In this document: positions 1 to 7,767 of the stretch, piece after piece | Numbering within the stretch: position 1 is the stretch's first letter | Layout: each line of letters opens with the position of its first letter | Assembly: GCA_017470325.1 (NCBI GenBank) | Contig: JAFUES010000027.1 | Span: forward strand, 1 to 45,426 | DNA length: 45,426 nucleotides | Direction of reading: 5' to 3' | From: Oscillospiraceae bacterium | Lineage (GTDB): Bacteria > Bacillota_A > Clostridia > Oscillospirales > Oscillospiraceae | Program-made: the position numbers and the translations under genes | The notes under the pieces: generated by a model | The model's database searches: none | What the model was told of the DNA's origin: nothing | Seen by the model: only the letters and a program-made list of their open reading frames with translations

Positions 1-644
1 GGACCCTGTTCCTGGACGCGGTGTCCGCCATCCCGCTGGATATGCAGATCAAGCTCCTGCAGGCGGTGGAAACCCATACCATCCAGCGCCTGGGCAGCAA
101 CAATCCCATCAAGCTGGACATCCGGATCATCGCGGCCAGCAGCCAGGATCTGGCGCGTATGGCCGAGCGGGGCATGTTCCGGAAGGATCTCTACTACCGG
201 CTGAGCCCGCTCACCCTGGAGATCCTGCCGCTGCGCTCCCGCCCGGAGGATATCCTGCTCTTTGCCGAGCGATATCTGCAGGAACTGAACGCGAACAATC
301 CGGAAGCGCCCAAAACGATGACCCGGGAGTTCGTGGAGGGCCTGCAGGCCTATGACTGGCCCGGCAACGTGCGGGAGCTGCAGAACAGCATCGCCCGCGC
401 CTATTACAGCGATCCGGGCCCGATCCTGACCAGTGAAAGCCTGCAGCTGGTGCTGGAGCGTCCCAGCAGCAGCCTGGGCGATACGCTGTCGATCCCCCAG
501 GACGCGGGAGAAGGGGCGATCGTCGCGGCCCTCACGATCTGCGGCGGGAACGTGGACGCCGCCGCCGAGCGGCTGGGGATCAGCCGGGCGACCCTGTACC
601 GCCGGATGAAAAAGTACGGTATCATCCCCAAGCTCCTCAAGTGA
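1..644 (+). CDS. Sigma-54-dependent transcriptional activator, C-terminal part (5' truncated by window)
   Basis: The open frame enters from the left edge (frame at base 3) and ends at TGA 642-644. It shows the C-terminal half of a bacterial enhancer-binding protein: a Walker B segment (TLFLDAV), the sensor regions FRKDLYYRLS and LRSRPEDI, WPGNVRELQN, and a Fis-type helix-turn-helix at the end (GGNVDAAAERLGISRATLYRR). Family knowledge: such AAA+ proteins remodel sigma-54 RNA polymerase from upstream enhancers. The usual Walker B pair Asp-Glu is Asp-Ala here, so the catalytic Glu is missing or replaced. The N-terminal sensor domain and the GAFTGA loop lie outside the window, so the signal is unknown. 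It converges on the minus-strand island and is probably not part of it. Confidence 0.93.
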   Translation, partial: TLFLDAVSAIPLDMQIKLLQAVETHTIQRLGSNNPIKLDIRIIAASSQDLARMAERGMFRKDLYYRLSPLTLEILPLRSRPEDILLFAERYLQELNANNPEAPKTMTREFVEGLQAYDWPGNVRELQNSIARAYYSDPGPILTSESLQLVLERPSSSLGDTLSIPQDAGEGAIVAALTICGGNVDAAAERLGISRATLYRRMKKYGIIPKLLK

Positions 645-725
645 CCTCCCCGGCGCCGACGAAAACGCAAAACCGTTGGCCCCGCGGCATGGGCTGCGGA
701 GAGGCAAAGCCGCATCCGGCAAAAT

Positions 726-756
726 GAAAGCAGGCACTGAAACAGTGCCTGCTTTC
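726..756. terminator. Hairpin between convergent genes (bidirectional terminator)
   Basis: The perfect inverted repeat GAAAGCAGGCACTG / CAGTGCCTGCTTTC with a 3-nt loop sits between the stop of the plus-strand activator (644) and the stop of the minus-strand lipoprotein gene (792). T-rich sequence follows on the plus side (CAGCTTATTTTG). Position and symmetry suggest it ends transcription from both directions. Confidence 0.8.
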
Positions 757-791
757 AGCTTATTTTGTTGCGGAACAAGGCCGGCGGCGGT

Positions 792-1664
792 TCAATGCAG
801 CGGCGGCAGCTCGTGGATATCATAGGTCTCATAGTAAATATCAAAGGCCGTATCCACATCGCCGGACAGTTCAATGAGCGCCCCCGCCTGGAACATGCTG
901 GACAGGCTGCCGGAGGGCGCCTTCCACGCTGCGTTGGAGACGACCTGGATCCGGCCATCCCCCGCCTTATCCTGTCGGAGGATCGACTCGGCCTCAAAGA
1001 GCAGCGTCCCGGTGGCGATGTGATAATCGCTGGAAACGATGGCCAGCTTCTTCACCTGGGGGTAGTTCGCTTCCAGGATATCAAAGGAACAGATCGCGTT
1101 CTGGGCCGTGGTGAGAGACTGATCCTCCACGATCACGCGGTCAGGAGAGAGGCCGTTTTCGATCAGCCACTCGGCCATTTTCCCGGCTTCGCTTACTCCT
1201 TTGTTTTCGGATGCCGTTCCGCCTCCTGTGCAGATGACGAGCGCGTGCGGGTATTTCTCCGCACTGTTTAAAACGACCTTCAGCCGCTCGATCAGCTCCC
1301 GGCGCATGGTCCCGTCGGGCTCCAGCTGAAAGCCCAGCGCCGCGATGGCCAATTCATCCGTTTCCGGCAAACCGTCCGGCAGAACATCGTAGTGGATCGG
1401 CAGGTCGGAGTTGCAGGAACGCCAGAGGTCCATGATCTTCTCCCACCGAAGAGCGGCTTCGGCGTCTGCCGCGGAGAGTTCTTCCATGAGCTCGCCGATC
1501 CGCGTCTCCGCCTCTTCGCCGTAGCTGCCGTAATCCACGATCATCTCTTCCAGGATCTCCCGGCTGTCTCTTGCCGGCTGCTTCTGTTGTCCGCATCCCG
1601 CGCAGAGGCAGAGCAGCGAAAGGGACAGCAGCGTGACGAGAACTCGCAAAATATTGTGCTTCAT
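792..1664 (-). CDS. DUF218/YdcF-like lipoprotein
   Basis: 290 aa. The N-terminus is a lipoprotein signal (hydrophobic stretch, lipobox LCAGC, lipidated Cys near residue 24). Start chosen at ATG 1664 because a GGGAGG ribosome site lies just upstream; an upstream in-frame ATG at 1682 lacks this. The C-terminal two thirds resemble DUF218 (YdcF/SanA/ElyC): ELAIAALGFQLEPDGT, LVICTGGG, then SPDRVIVEDQSLTTAQNA and a VSSDYH segment. DUF218 proteins are linked to envelope and peptidoglycan-precursor homeostasis, but the reaction is not settled. It is last in the unit that starts at 4486. A second DUF218 protein, with membrane helices, lies at 26430-27872. Function here is inferred only. Confidence 0.82.
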   Translation of the reverse strand: MKHNILRVLVTLLSLSLLCLCAGCGQQKQPARDSREILEEMIVDYGSYGEEAETRIGELMEELSAADAEAALRWEKIMDLWRSCNSDLPIHYDVLPDGLPETDELAIAALGFQLEPDGTMRRELIERLKVVLNSAEKYPHALVICTGGGTASENKGVSEAGKMAEWLIENGLSPDRVIVEDQSLTTAQNAICSFDILEANYPQVKKLAIVSSDYHIATGTLLFEAESILRQDKAGDGRIQVVSNAAWKAPSGSLSSMFQAGALIELSGDVDTAFDIYYETYDIHELPPLH

Positions 1665-1728
1665 GGACAATACCTCCCTCATTGCGCATCGGATACCGCA
1701 GATTCCCTGATCCTATGGATTTGAAAGA

Positions 1729-2790
1729 TCAGCCTTCCTGTACCGGGATCCACTCAAACACCATGTCCGTCCCGTATTCGGACTGGTCCTCGTGCCAGGT
1801 AAAGGTCCCGTCGTCGTTGAAGGTGATGCTTCCGGTGCCGTCCTCATACGCCGGCTCCTGGCTGACGATCTCTCCGCTGTCGTCGTAGGTGACGATGGAC
1901 TTGGTGACGTTGGAATAGTCAATGGTCAGCGTATCGGTGTCCAGCCGGCCCACGATATCCCAGCGGGCCAGCTCCCGGGCGCTGCCGCCCCATTCAATGG
2001 TGATCCAGGCCTCCTCGTTTCCAAAGCACTCCACCAGGGCATGGGCCCGTCCGCTCTGATACTCTCCGATGAAGTTCATGACCGGATTCTGCCAATCCGG
2101 GTCTTCTTCAAACACGGCGACAAAGTCCGCGCTCTCGTCCAGCAGCAAGGTGATGACCGGCTCGGCGGAAAAGTCCTCGCCGTTCTTTGTCCACTTCACG
2201 AACAGATTGCCCGCCTCGGGCGCCGCGGCAAAGGTGTAGGTCTCGGGCTCGCCCAGATTGACCTGTGCGGACTGAAACGGCCACTCGGGGTCGAGCTCCG
2301 GTGCGGTCTCGCCCGCTTCATAGCCGATCATGCCGGAGCCGTCCGTGTTGATCGTCACCATGATGTCGGCAGTCATATCGCCCATGGAGGTGAAATGGTA
2401 CGTCTCCCCTCCTTCGACCGTGAGAAGGAGACCGTCCTCGCCCTCTTCCGATACGGTGACGTTGAGATCGCCTTTGCTGCCGGAAGAATTGAGGGTGCCG
2501 CGCAGGGTGTTTCCTTCCTGCGGCAAGGTGCCGCCCCAGGAGTCCTCGATAAGGTCCTCGCCCAGCATGCAGCCCACGTACCAGCCGGGCTCGTCGATAT
2601 CCTCCATCCAGGTGACGGAGAGGATGTTCTCGTTTTCGTCCGCGAAGTAGCCCTCCCGGGTCCATTCGGCGGCGCTGTTTTCCGCCGGCTGCGCGGCCGG
2701 CTCTGTTTTCGCGCTGCCGCAGGCCGTCAGGACCAGGAGCATCAGAACGCTCACAAACAGACAAATCCATTTTTTCATATTCTTTTTCAT
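1729..2790 (-). CDS. Lipoprotein with InlB-type repeat-like segment
   Basis: 353 aa. Signal peptide MKKNMKKWICLFVSVLMLLV followed by LTAC gives a lipobox with Cys24. ATG 2790 is preceded by a good AAAGGAG site. The body is acidic and beta-rich. Residues about 185-235 (LFVKWTKNGEDFSAEPVITL...FVAVFEED) resemble a divergent InlB B-repeat or 'bacterial repeat' domain, common in Firmicutes surface proteins. The C-terminus has DGTGSITFNDDGTFTW-like strands typical of lipocalin-like or secreted beta proteins. It lies downstream of two GG-leader Cys proteins and a hairpin (2916-2957), repeating the layout GG peptide - hairpin - lipoprotein. Exact function unknown. Confidence 0.82.
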   Translation of the reverse strand: MKKNMKKWICLFVSVLMLLVLTACGSAKTEPAAQPAENSAAEWTREGYFADENENILSVTWMEDIDEPGWYVGCMLGEDLIEDSWGGTLPQEGNTLRGTLNSSGSKGDLNVTVSEEGEDGLLLTVEGGETYHFTSMGDMTADIMVTINTDGSGMIGYEAGETAPELDPEWPFQSAQVNLGEPETYTFAAAPEAGNLFVKWTKNGEDFSAEPVITLLLDESADFVAVFEEDPDWQNPVMNFIGEYQSGRAHALVECFGNEEAWITIEWGGSARELARWDIVGRLDTDTLTIDYSNVTKSIVTYDDSGEIVSQEPAYEDGTGSITFNDDGTFTWHEDQSEYGTDMVFEWIPVQEG

Positions 2791-2915
2791 GATGCCGCTC
2801 CTTTCCATATGCTTTTGAGGATCGCTTTCTCTGCAATCGATCGTCAGTGAGACTATGTACCGGACGCCGCTTTTACAAAAACGCCTGCCGCGTCCGTCTG
2901 CGCGCTCTCCGCTCC

Positions 2916-2957
2916 GCCGCTTTGCCGGCGGAGCGAAGCGCTCTTCGGCAAAGCGGC
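2916..2957 (-). terminator. Intercistronic hairpin after GG zinc-ribbon gene
   Basis: The inverted repeat GCCGCTTTGCCG ... CGGCAAAGCGGC (12-bp arms) lies between the stop of the GG-leader gene (2976) and the lipoprotein start (2790). No clear T-run follows on the minus strand, so it may act as an attenuator or mRNA-stability element rather than a full terminator. Confidence 0.55.
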
Positions 2958-2975
2958 TGTTTCCCGAGCCCGCGA

Positions 2976-3161
2976 TCAGGTCTGGAACTGTGCCCCGCAG
3001 GCGGAGCAGGTGACCGTGATGCTGTCCTTTGCCGGGACCTCGTTCGGCGCGCCGCAGCGGGGACATCTCATCATATTATAGTCCTTCCCCTTATCCTCTT
3101 TCGAGCCGCCGATGACTGTTTTCAGTTGTTCACCGGTCAGTTCTTTTTTGTTCTCGTTCAT
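2976..3161 (-). CDS. Double-glycine leader peptide with zinc-ribbon cargo
   Basis: 61 aa from ATG 3159-3161; an adjacent ATG at 3162-3164 is possible, but AAGGAG spacing (7 nt) favours the second. The leader ends LTGEQLKTVIGG, matching the L-x-x-V-x-GG signature of the other nine small proteins here, so cleavage after GG by the C39 transporter (32132-34312) is expected. The mature part (about 42 aa) contains CPRC and, 22 residues later, CSAC: a two-CxxC zinc ribbon. The cargo is unlike known bacteriocins; a small metal-binding secreted protein is the plain reading. It lies 28 nt downstream of another GG-leader gene with Cys/His motifs. Confidence 0.85.
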   Translation of the reverse strand: MNENKKELTGEQLKTVIGGSKEDKGKDYNMMRCPRCGAPNEVPAKDSITVTCSACGAQFQT

Positions 3162-3191
3162 CATAATGCTCCTTTCTCTGCGTTTTTTCGC

Positions 3192-3434
3192 TTACTTTTG
3201 ACCGGAGGCCCAGGCTTTCATATGGGCCAGGCGATCCGCTTCGCTGTCAAAGTGTTTCCTGCAGCGGGGGCAAAGTCCGGAGGCAAAGAATTGCGCTTCC
3301 TCCAGCGTAGCGAAGGCCCCAACTGTGTTTCCCTGCGGGTCGTAGATGGTATAACCGTCGCCCGGAGCATAGTCCCCGCCGGTGACCGCCTTCAACTGCT
3401 CATTGCTTAATTTGATGTTTTTCTCTTCGCTCAT
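3192..3434 (-). CDS. Double-glycine leader protein with C2H2-like zinc-finger cargo
   Basis: 80 aa. The leader MSEEKNIKLSNEQLKAVTGG is a standard double-glycine export signal. The mature part (60 aa) starts DYAPGDGYTIYDPQG, has a short strand-rich segment, then GLCPRCRKHF followed by RLAHMKAW. A CxxC plus spaced His residues suggests a zinc-finger-like fold. Its C-terminus looks complete. It is co-directional with the next GG gene (2976-3161) and the preceding lipoprotein (3481-3873), so all appear to share the unit starting at 4486. I do not recognise the cargo as a described family. Confidence 0.82.
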   Translation of the reverse strand: MSEEKNIKLSNEQLKAVTGGDYAPGDGYTIYDPQGNTVGAFATLEEAQFFASGLCPRCRKHFDSEADRLAHMKAWASGQK

Positions 3435-3480
3435 TTTTGCACCCGTCCTTTCGTTCCTTTTTTCAAACGCAGCCGGTCCG

Positions 3481-3873
3481 TCACCCCTGCTCCACGATCT
3501 CCCAGAAGGGGTCGAAGGAACCTTCCCGCGTCAGGATCCACTGGTAGTCTTCATAGGTCTTGTTGGACTCCAGACCGTCCTCGCGGCTGCTTCCATCTGT
3601 CTCAAAAGTGGATGTGAGCACGATGATCTGCTCGGGGGCAAGGCCGCGGGCCTCCGCCGCCTCCTTCACAGTCTTGTCGCCGGCGTATCCGATCTTCTTC
3701 AGCGTGCAGCCGCCGAGACTGTCGAAGTGGGTCATAAGCTCCTGGACGGCCGCATCGTAGGCGTCGCTGTTGAAATACTTGGACGAGAACCCGCCGACCG
3801 ATACCGAGTCGCCGCAGCCGCTCAGGCTGAGCATGAGGGCAAGCAATACGACAAGCACCGTAATTTTTTTCAT
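3481..3873 (-). CDS. Small lipoprotein, function unknown (DUF4830-like region)
   Basis: 130 aa. The signal peptide MKKITVLVVLLALMLSLSGC has a clear lipobox (LSGC, Cys20). The mature domain of about 110 aa contains a segment around residues 34-80 (SDAYDAAVQELMTHFDSLGG ... KTVKEAAEARGLAPEQIIVLTSTF) reminiscent of small Firmicutes lipoproteins that pair with sigma factors or signalling genes; this similarity is from memory and weak. It follows the LOR-family gene by 37 nt and precedes two GG-leader genes. Anchored outside the membrane, it could receive or retain exported cargo, but nothing in the sequence proves that. Confidence 0.75.
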   Translation of the reverse strand: MKKITVLVVLLALMLSLSGCGDSVSVGGFSSKYFNSDAYDAAVQELMTHFDSLGGCTLKKIGYAGDKTVKEAAEARGLAPEQIIVLTSTFETDGSSREDGLESNKTYEDYQWILTREGSFDPFWEIVEQG

Positions 3874-3910
3874 GATGAATACCTCCCGTTCGTTTTTCTT
3901 TTATCGTTTT

Positions 3911-4486
3911 TTATTCGTTATTCTCCCGGCGGGCCGTGAGCATCTTCTGCAGCTGGATCACGATCGCCACCACGGTTTTTTCATAATGGGGCTGGTAAAG
4001 ATCGATGCTGAAGCGGTCATGCACGGAGAGCATTTTCTGCCCGATGGCCGCGACCGGCTCATCATTCTGATCAAAGAGCGTGAAATTCAAGCCGATGATA
4101 TTGCCCTTGATCTTCCAGTCCAGGCCCTCGATATTGGTGATGTCCTTGATGATGTGGAGCAATTCGTTGGAGAGCGTGAACTTCTGCCCGTTCGCCATGG
4201 TGATAAAATGCTTTTCATGCAGACTGACCGGTTTTTTCTCCAGGTGCGCCACCTGTGTGCCGGACGCGTCAAAAATGTCCGTCTTGCCTTTCAGCGTGAA
4301 AACCGAGGACTTTGTCCAATACAGCGTCTGCCCCTGCTCGTCCTTGACTTCGATCTTCTGGTGCAGGTCTCCGGGAACAAGGGCCGTGTAGATCGAGCGG
4401 GCCGGTACCCCGTATTTCTCTGTGTTGACCTCATTCGGGCCCTCGCCCGCGGCGTGAAAGCCCTGGATCCTGGATAAGATGCTCAT
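3911..4486 (-). CDS. LURP-one-related (LOR/YxjI-like) protein
   Basis: 191 aa, start at ATG 4486, which sits 7 nt from an AGGAG site; ATG 4492 would be only 1 nt from it. The strand pattern (PGDLHQKIEVKDEQGQTLYW ... SVFTLKGKTDIFDASGTQVAHLEKKPVSLHEKHFI) is that of the LOR/tubby-like beta-barrel family. These proteins are phospholipid-scramblase or tubby-like folds with no fixed enzymatic role in bacteria. It is the first gene of the unit driven by box B1 (4535-4567) and is followed by a lipoprotein, two GG-leader genes, and two larger lipoproteins. Cytoplasmic, no signal peptide. Confidence 0.75.
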   Translation of the reverse strand: MSILSRIQGFHAAGEGPNEVNTEKYGVPARSIYTALVPGDLHQKIEVKDEQGQTLYWTKSSVFTLKGKTDIFDASGTQVAHLEKKPVSLHEKHFITMANGQKFTLSNELLHIIKDITNIEGLDWKIKGNIIGLNFTLFDQNDEPVAAIGQKMLSVHDRFSIDLYQPHYEKTVVAIVIQLQKMLTARRENNE

Positions 4487-4534
4487 GTTCATTCTCCTTT
4501 ACAAGCGTTTTCTTGTTTTTCTGTTTCTGAGGAC

Positions 4535-4567
4535 AGGATAACAGAGCAAATGTCACAAAAGCGGCAC
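4535..4567 (-). promoter_or_regulatory. Box B1: 11-bp-period direct repeat with -10
   Basis: On the minus strand the repeat half-sites are GTGCCG (4567-4562) and GTGACA (4556-4551), 5 nt apart. A candidate -10 TATCCT lies exactly 10 nt downstream (4540-4535). It precedes the LOR-family gene (start 4486). The first half-site is degenerate, but repeat period and -10 spacing equal those of the other B boxes. Confidence 0.65.
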
Positions 4568-4578
4568 AGAAAAAGCCC

Positions 4579-5544
4579 TTATACAAGATCTCTCGCCGCG
4601 GGGAAGCCATAGGCGCTCTCCGCGCTTTCCACCGCTCTTATGATGGCTTCGCTGATCACTTCCGCCGCCAGCGTCCCCACCAGCTCCTGATCCGCTTTTA
4701 CGTCTCCGACCGAAACGGCAAAGATGCTGTCTCCGTCGTAAGACGTGTGTACGGGCTTTATGGATCGGGCGAAGCCGTCATGGCCCATACCGGCGATCTT
4801 GCACAGCGCCGGTTTTTCAAAGGCCGCATTCGTGATCACGACAGCCAAGGTCGTGTTGCCGGTAAAACGGTTTTCGATCACGGATGCGTCCTGTTTCATG
4901 ATCTCCGCCGTGCTGCGGAATCCCGAACGATCCTCGCGCAGCACGCCGGCGATCTGTTCGCCGCTCCGCCAGTTGAACACGTCTCCCAGGGCGTTGAGCG
5001 CGACGACCGCGCCGATCTGCAAAGCTCCCAGCTCCAGGGCGAAGCTGCCCATCCCCGTCTTCATGCAGCAGCCCATCCCCGTGATTTTCCCGACCGTCGC
5101 GCCGCAGCCCGCTCCGTAATTGCCGTCCCGGTAATTCGGCGCGTCGAGCGCGAATCCGGCGGCCTCGTAGCCCATGGACGCCTCCGGTCTGACAAAGGGA
5201 TCGCCCACCGTCAGATCGAACAGATCCGCCTGGGCCACCAGCGGGACTTTCGTCACGCCCACGTCATAGCCGATGTCCCGTTCCTCAAGCAGACGCATCA
5301 CCCCGTCGGCAGCGCCCAGGCCGAAGGCGCTCCCTCCCGCCAGGACGATCCCGTGGATCACCCGCGCCGCCGTAAGGGGATCAAGAAGCTGGCTCTCCCG
5401 GGAAGCGGGGCCGCCGCCTCTCACGTCCAGACCCGCACGCATGCCGTCCCTGCAGATCAGCACCGTGCACCCGGTCCCCGCCGCGGCGTTCTCCACCTGG
5501 CCGATCCGGATATTCTGTATGTCTTTTATCGAGATCTCTTTCAT
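4579..5544 (-). CDS. P1/S58 family peptidase (DmpA/NylC-like amidohydrolase)
   Basis: 321 aa. Features of the Ntn-hydrolase-like DmpA/NylC family are visible: NIRIGQVENAAAGTGCTVL near the N-terminus, the glycine-rich RGGGPASRESQLLDP, LAGGSAFGLGAADGVMRLLEE, and GAGCGATVGKITG. The segment GNTTLAVV (Asn230-Thr231) matches the autoprocessing Asn-Thr junction known for NylC, whose Thr becomes the nucleophile. Known members cleave N-terminal D- or beta-amino-acid peptides or aminohexanoate oligomers; the substrate here is unknown. It is the last gene of the box A1 unit, which also has a VanX-like D,D-dipeptidase, so a D-amino-acid or peptidoglycan-fragment substrate is plausible inference. No signal peptide. 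Confidence 0.88.
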   Translation of the reverse strand: MKEISIKDIQNIRIGQVENAAAGTGCTVLICRDGMRAGLDVRGGGPASRESQLLDPLTAARVIHGIVLAGGSAFGLGAADGVMRLLEERDIGYDVGVTKVPLVAQADLFDLTVGDPFVRPEASMGYEAAGFALDAPNYRDGNYGAGCGATVGKITGMGCCMKTGMGSFALELGALQIGAVVALNALGDVFNWRSGEQIAGVLREDRSGFRSTAEIMKQDASVIENRFTGNTTLAVVITNAAFEKPALCKIAGMGHDGFARSIKPVHTSYDGDSIFAVSVGDVKADQELVGTLAAEVISEAIIRAVESAESAYGFPAARDLV

Positions 5545-5571
5545 GGCGTTCCTTCTTTTCTCAGCTTATAC

Positions 5572-5892
5572 TCATGATGGATATACTTCCGGATAGGGCT
5601 CTACGCCGAGCGCGTAGCGGACTGCCTGTTCCAGGCGCTCGTCCGGGCAATCCACCGGCAGCGCGTCAACGTCCTCCAGCATTCCCAGCTCAGCGAATTT
5701 CAGCTGGTCGATACTGGAGAGCGTCAAAAACGGCTGCCCGTCGAAGGCGGCAACGCCGGCGCGGATATAGCACCCGCTCCTCTCAAAAATCACCCGATCC
5801 CCAAAACGCACTCTGTTCGCTTCATCCAGCGACGTGGGGACCGCTCCGTATTTGACAAACAAGGCCTCGATCTTCTGCAGTTTCTCTTCCAT
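5572..5892 (-). CDS. Small conserved-looking protein of unknown function
   Basis: 106 aa, start ATG 5892 with a purine-rich GGGGGG-AG site upstream. The sequence begins MEEKLQKIEALFVKYG and continues RVRFGDRVIFERSGCYIRAG ... PFLTLSSIDQLKFAELG. It is an alpha-beta cytoplasmic protein with no motif I recognise. It sits tightly between the HAD phosphatase (15 nt upstream) and the DmpA-like peptidase (27 nt downstream), so it is very likely translated within this unit. No function proposed. Confidence 0.7.
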   Translation of the reverse strand: MEEKLQKIEALFVKYGAVPTSLDEANRVRFGDRVIFERSGCYIRAGVAAFDGQPFLTLSSIDQLKFAELGMLEDVDALPVDCPDERLEQAVRYALGVEPYPEVYPS

Positions 5893-5906
5893 GCCGCTCC
5901 CCCCTG

Positions 5907-6389
5907 CTATGCGTGTTCTTCCTGCTGCAGCCTGTAAATACGGTCCGCCTCCCGGAGTACCTTCTCCACCCAGTGCTCATCCGGTTCATAGACGCGCATG
6001 GTCCGATATCCATAGCGGCGGGCATTCTCCTGCACGGCCTTTTCATCGTCCACGTGCAGCGAGATCCGATAAAAGTTCGGCAGCTTCTGGGGCAGCCGCT
6101 CCCGACGGTCTCTCTGCACCTCGATCTGATGCCGCTGGGCGTTCACAATGGAATCGAAGCGGATGCCGTATGCCCGGAACAGAGCGCGCAGATAAGTCTC
6201 CGTCCGATAGGACGAGGTATAGATCCAGACTTCATATCCGCGCTCCTGCAGCGCGTGAATCAACTCCGGCGTACCCTTCCGCAGTCTGTCCGGAAACATC
6301 CGGTTAAAGGGGAAGCCGGGCGCCGGTTCCGTCTCATAGCTGTCCGGCGAAACAAAAAGCACGTCATCCAGGTCAAACGATACGCGCAT
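5907..6389 (-). CDS. HAD-like hydrolase
   Basis: 160 aa. The N-terminal motif I MRVSFDLDDVLF carries the DxD nucleophile/acid pair, YTSSYRTETYL fits motif II, and RISLHVDDEKAV fits the acidic motif IV. The HAD superfamily mainly covers phosphomonoesterases; with no large cap domain, specificity cannot be read. It follows the cNMP/ParB-like protein by 27 nt in the box A1 unit. GAGGAG lies just upstream of ATG 6389. Cytoplasmic. Confidence 0.82.
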   Translation of the reverse strand: MRVSFDLDDVLFVSPDSYETEPAPGFPFNRMFPDRLRKGTPELIHALQERGYEVWIYTSSYRTETYLRALFRAYGIRFDSIVNAQRHQIEVQRDRRERLPQKLPNFYRISLHVDDEKAVQENARRYGYRTMRVYEPDEHWVEKVLREADRIYRLQQEEHA

Positions 6390-6416
6390 GCTTCTCCTCG
6401 CGCTCCTCTCTGCCGC

Positions 6417-7259
6417 TCATTTCGGGGGATTCATGATGACCGCGCGGACTTTCTTCAGGCCGCATTTGATCGCGGCTGCCCAGCGGTGGTGTCCGTTCAG
6501 GATCAGATAGCCGTCCGAGGCCAGCTTGTAAACCACGATCGGGCTCGGAAAAACAGGCTCATTATCCCTGTAGAGCCATGAGAGCTGGTGGGCGTATTCG
6601 CTGATGATCCGGTCGCTCGGCCCGATAGCGGGATCGCAAAACTCATCATCCGGATTGGCGTGCATGTCTTCGGGGGACAGGCTGCGTACCACCAGCCGCT
6701 CTATCAGATTGGCCCGGACGACCTCCCGCCTGCCCTCATATGCCGCAAGATCCTCCTTCACATACTCGTAGAAAGTGGAGCGCAGCCCCGGATAATACGT
6801 TTTCCTCTTCTTTGCCGCTTTGCTGATCGCGTTCAGCTGCTGATCGAGCGCGTCGTTTTTTTCTATGCCGGCCTTTTCGGCCGCTTCTTTCTCAAACAGG
6901 GCACGGCAGACCTCCTGGTATGCCTCCGTGTTTTCCCGGATCCGCGCGCTCATTTGCCGCAGGATCTGCAGCAGACGTTCCGGCTTGTCCTCAAAGTAAC
7001 CGAAGAATTCATCCTCTCCGATCTCTCTCAGGACCGTCCCGTCCTCCAGCGCGACCGCTGTGGCCGAGCGAGGCGCGGAGCCGACCAATCCCATCTCGCC
7101 GAGGAACTGGTTTTCCCGCAAAACCGTAAGCTGCTTTTTCTGCTCTGTGTCATAATCCAGATAAACGCCCACGCTCCCCTTTTGGATGTCGTACATCGTG
7201 AGCTGAAAATCCCCCTCGCGGAAGATAAGGTCGCCGGCGGAGAAACGGATCGTATTCAT
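6417..7259 (-). CDS. Cyclic-nucleotide-binding domain fused to ParB/sulfiredoxin-like domain
   Basis: 280 aa. Residues 1-115 form a cNMP-binding beta-roll with the phosphate-binding cassette FLGEMGLVGSAPRSATAVA, including the Glu and Arg that contact cAMP in CAP. A helical linker follows (115-165). The C-terminal segment PIVVYKLASDGYLILNGHHRWAAAIKCG contains the G-H-H-R motif of ParB/sulfiredoxin-like folds. There is no CAP helix-turn-helix. The gene overlaps the previous cNMP gene by 4 nt (ATGA). A ParB/Srx-like domain can bind nucleotide or act as an ATPase/CTPase; which applies here is unknown. Likely cAMP source: the cyclase at 11223-12650. Confidence 0.85.
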   Translation of the reverse strand: MNTIRFSAGDLIFREGDFQLTMYDIQKGSVGVYLDYDTEQKKQLTVLRENQFLGEMGLVGSAPRSATAVALEDGTVLREIGEDEFFGYFEDKPERLLQILRQMSARIRENTEAYQEVCRALFEKEAAEKAGIEKNDALDQQLNAISKAAKKRKTYYPGLRSTFYEYVKEDLAAYEGRREVVRANLIERLVVRSLSPEDMHANPDDEFCDPAIGPSDRIISEYAHQLSWLYRDNEPVFPSPIVVYKLASDGYLILNGHHRWAAAIKCGLKKVRAVIMNPPK

Positions 7260-7747
7260 TCTGCAGTCCCTCCCTCTTCCAGATCCTCCAGACGGGACGC
7301 CTCAAAGCCGGCCAGCGTCTTGGCAATGCGGTTTTTCAGCGCGGCGTCCTTCTCTATGCCCGCCGCCTCCGCCTCCACCACATCGCTGACCGTGCGGCAG
7401 GCGTCCGCGTAATCCCGGGAAATGCGGCGCAGCCGTATGCTCATTTGCTGCAGCAGAGACAGCATCTTCGCAGGATTTTCCGAAAAGCTGCGCTCAAAGT
7501 TCTCTTCGTCGATCTCTTCCAGCACGGTATCCTCGCTCAGAGAAACAGCGGTCGCGGAGCGGGGCAGCTTATCCAGCAGTCCCATTTCTCCCAGGAACTG
7601 CCCGGAGGAAAGCTCCGTCAGCTTCGTCTGCTGCGATTCTCCGTAGTTCAGATAGATACCGACCTTTCCGCTTTGGATCACATACATGCAGGAGGCCGTT
7701 TCCCCCTGCCGGAAGATCAACTCTCCGTTTTTATAGTTCCGCTTCAT
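7256..7747 (-). CDS. Cyclic-nucleotide-binding domain protein
   Basis: 163 aa from ATG 7747, chosen because it aligns with the start of the three paralogues (short N-terminus before the first strand) and has GGGGGA upstream; a GTG at 7771 overlapping the VanX stop is the alternative. Residues about 1-110 are a cNMP-binding domain with cassette FLGEMGLLDKLPRSATAVS. The rest is helical (SIRLRRISRDYADAC ... IEKDAALKNRIAKTLAGFE) and carries no DNA-binding domain. It is translationally coupled to the ParB-like fusion downstream. Role as a cAMP receptor is inferred from the cassette. Confidence 0.85.
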   Translation of the reverse strand: MKRNYKNGELIFRQGETASCMYVIQSGKVGIYLNYGESQQTKLTELSSGQFLGEMGLLDKLPRSATAVSLSEDTVLEEIDEENFERSFSENPAKMLSLLQQMSIRLRRISRDYADACRTVSDVVEAEAAGIEKDAALKNRIAKTLAGFEASRLEDLEEGGTAE

Positions 7748-7767
7748 TTCTTTTTCCCCCATTCGTT

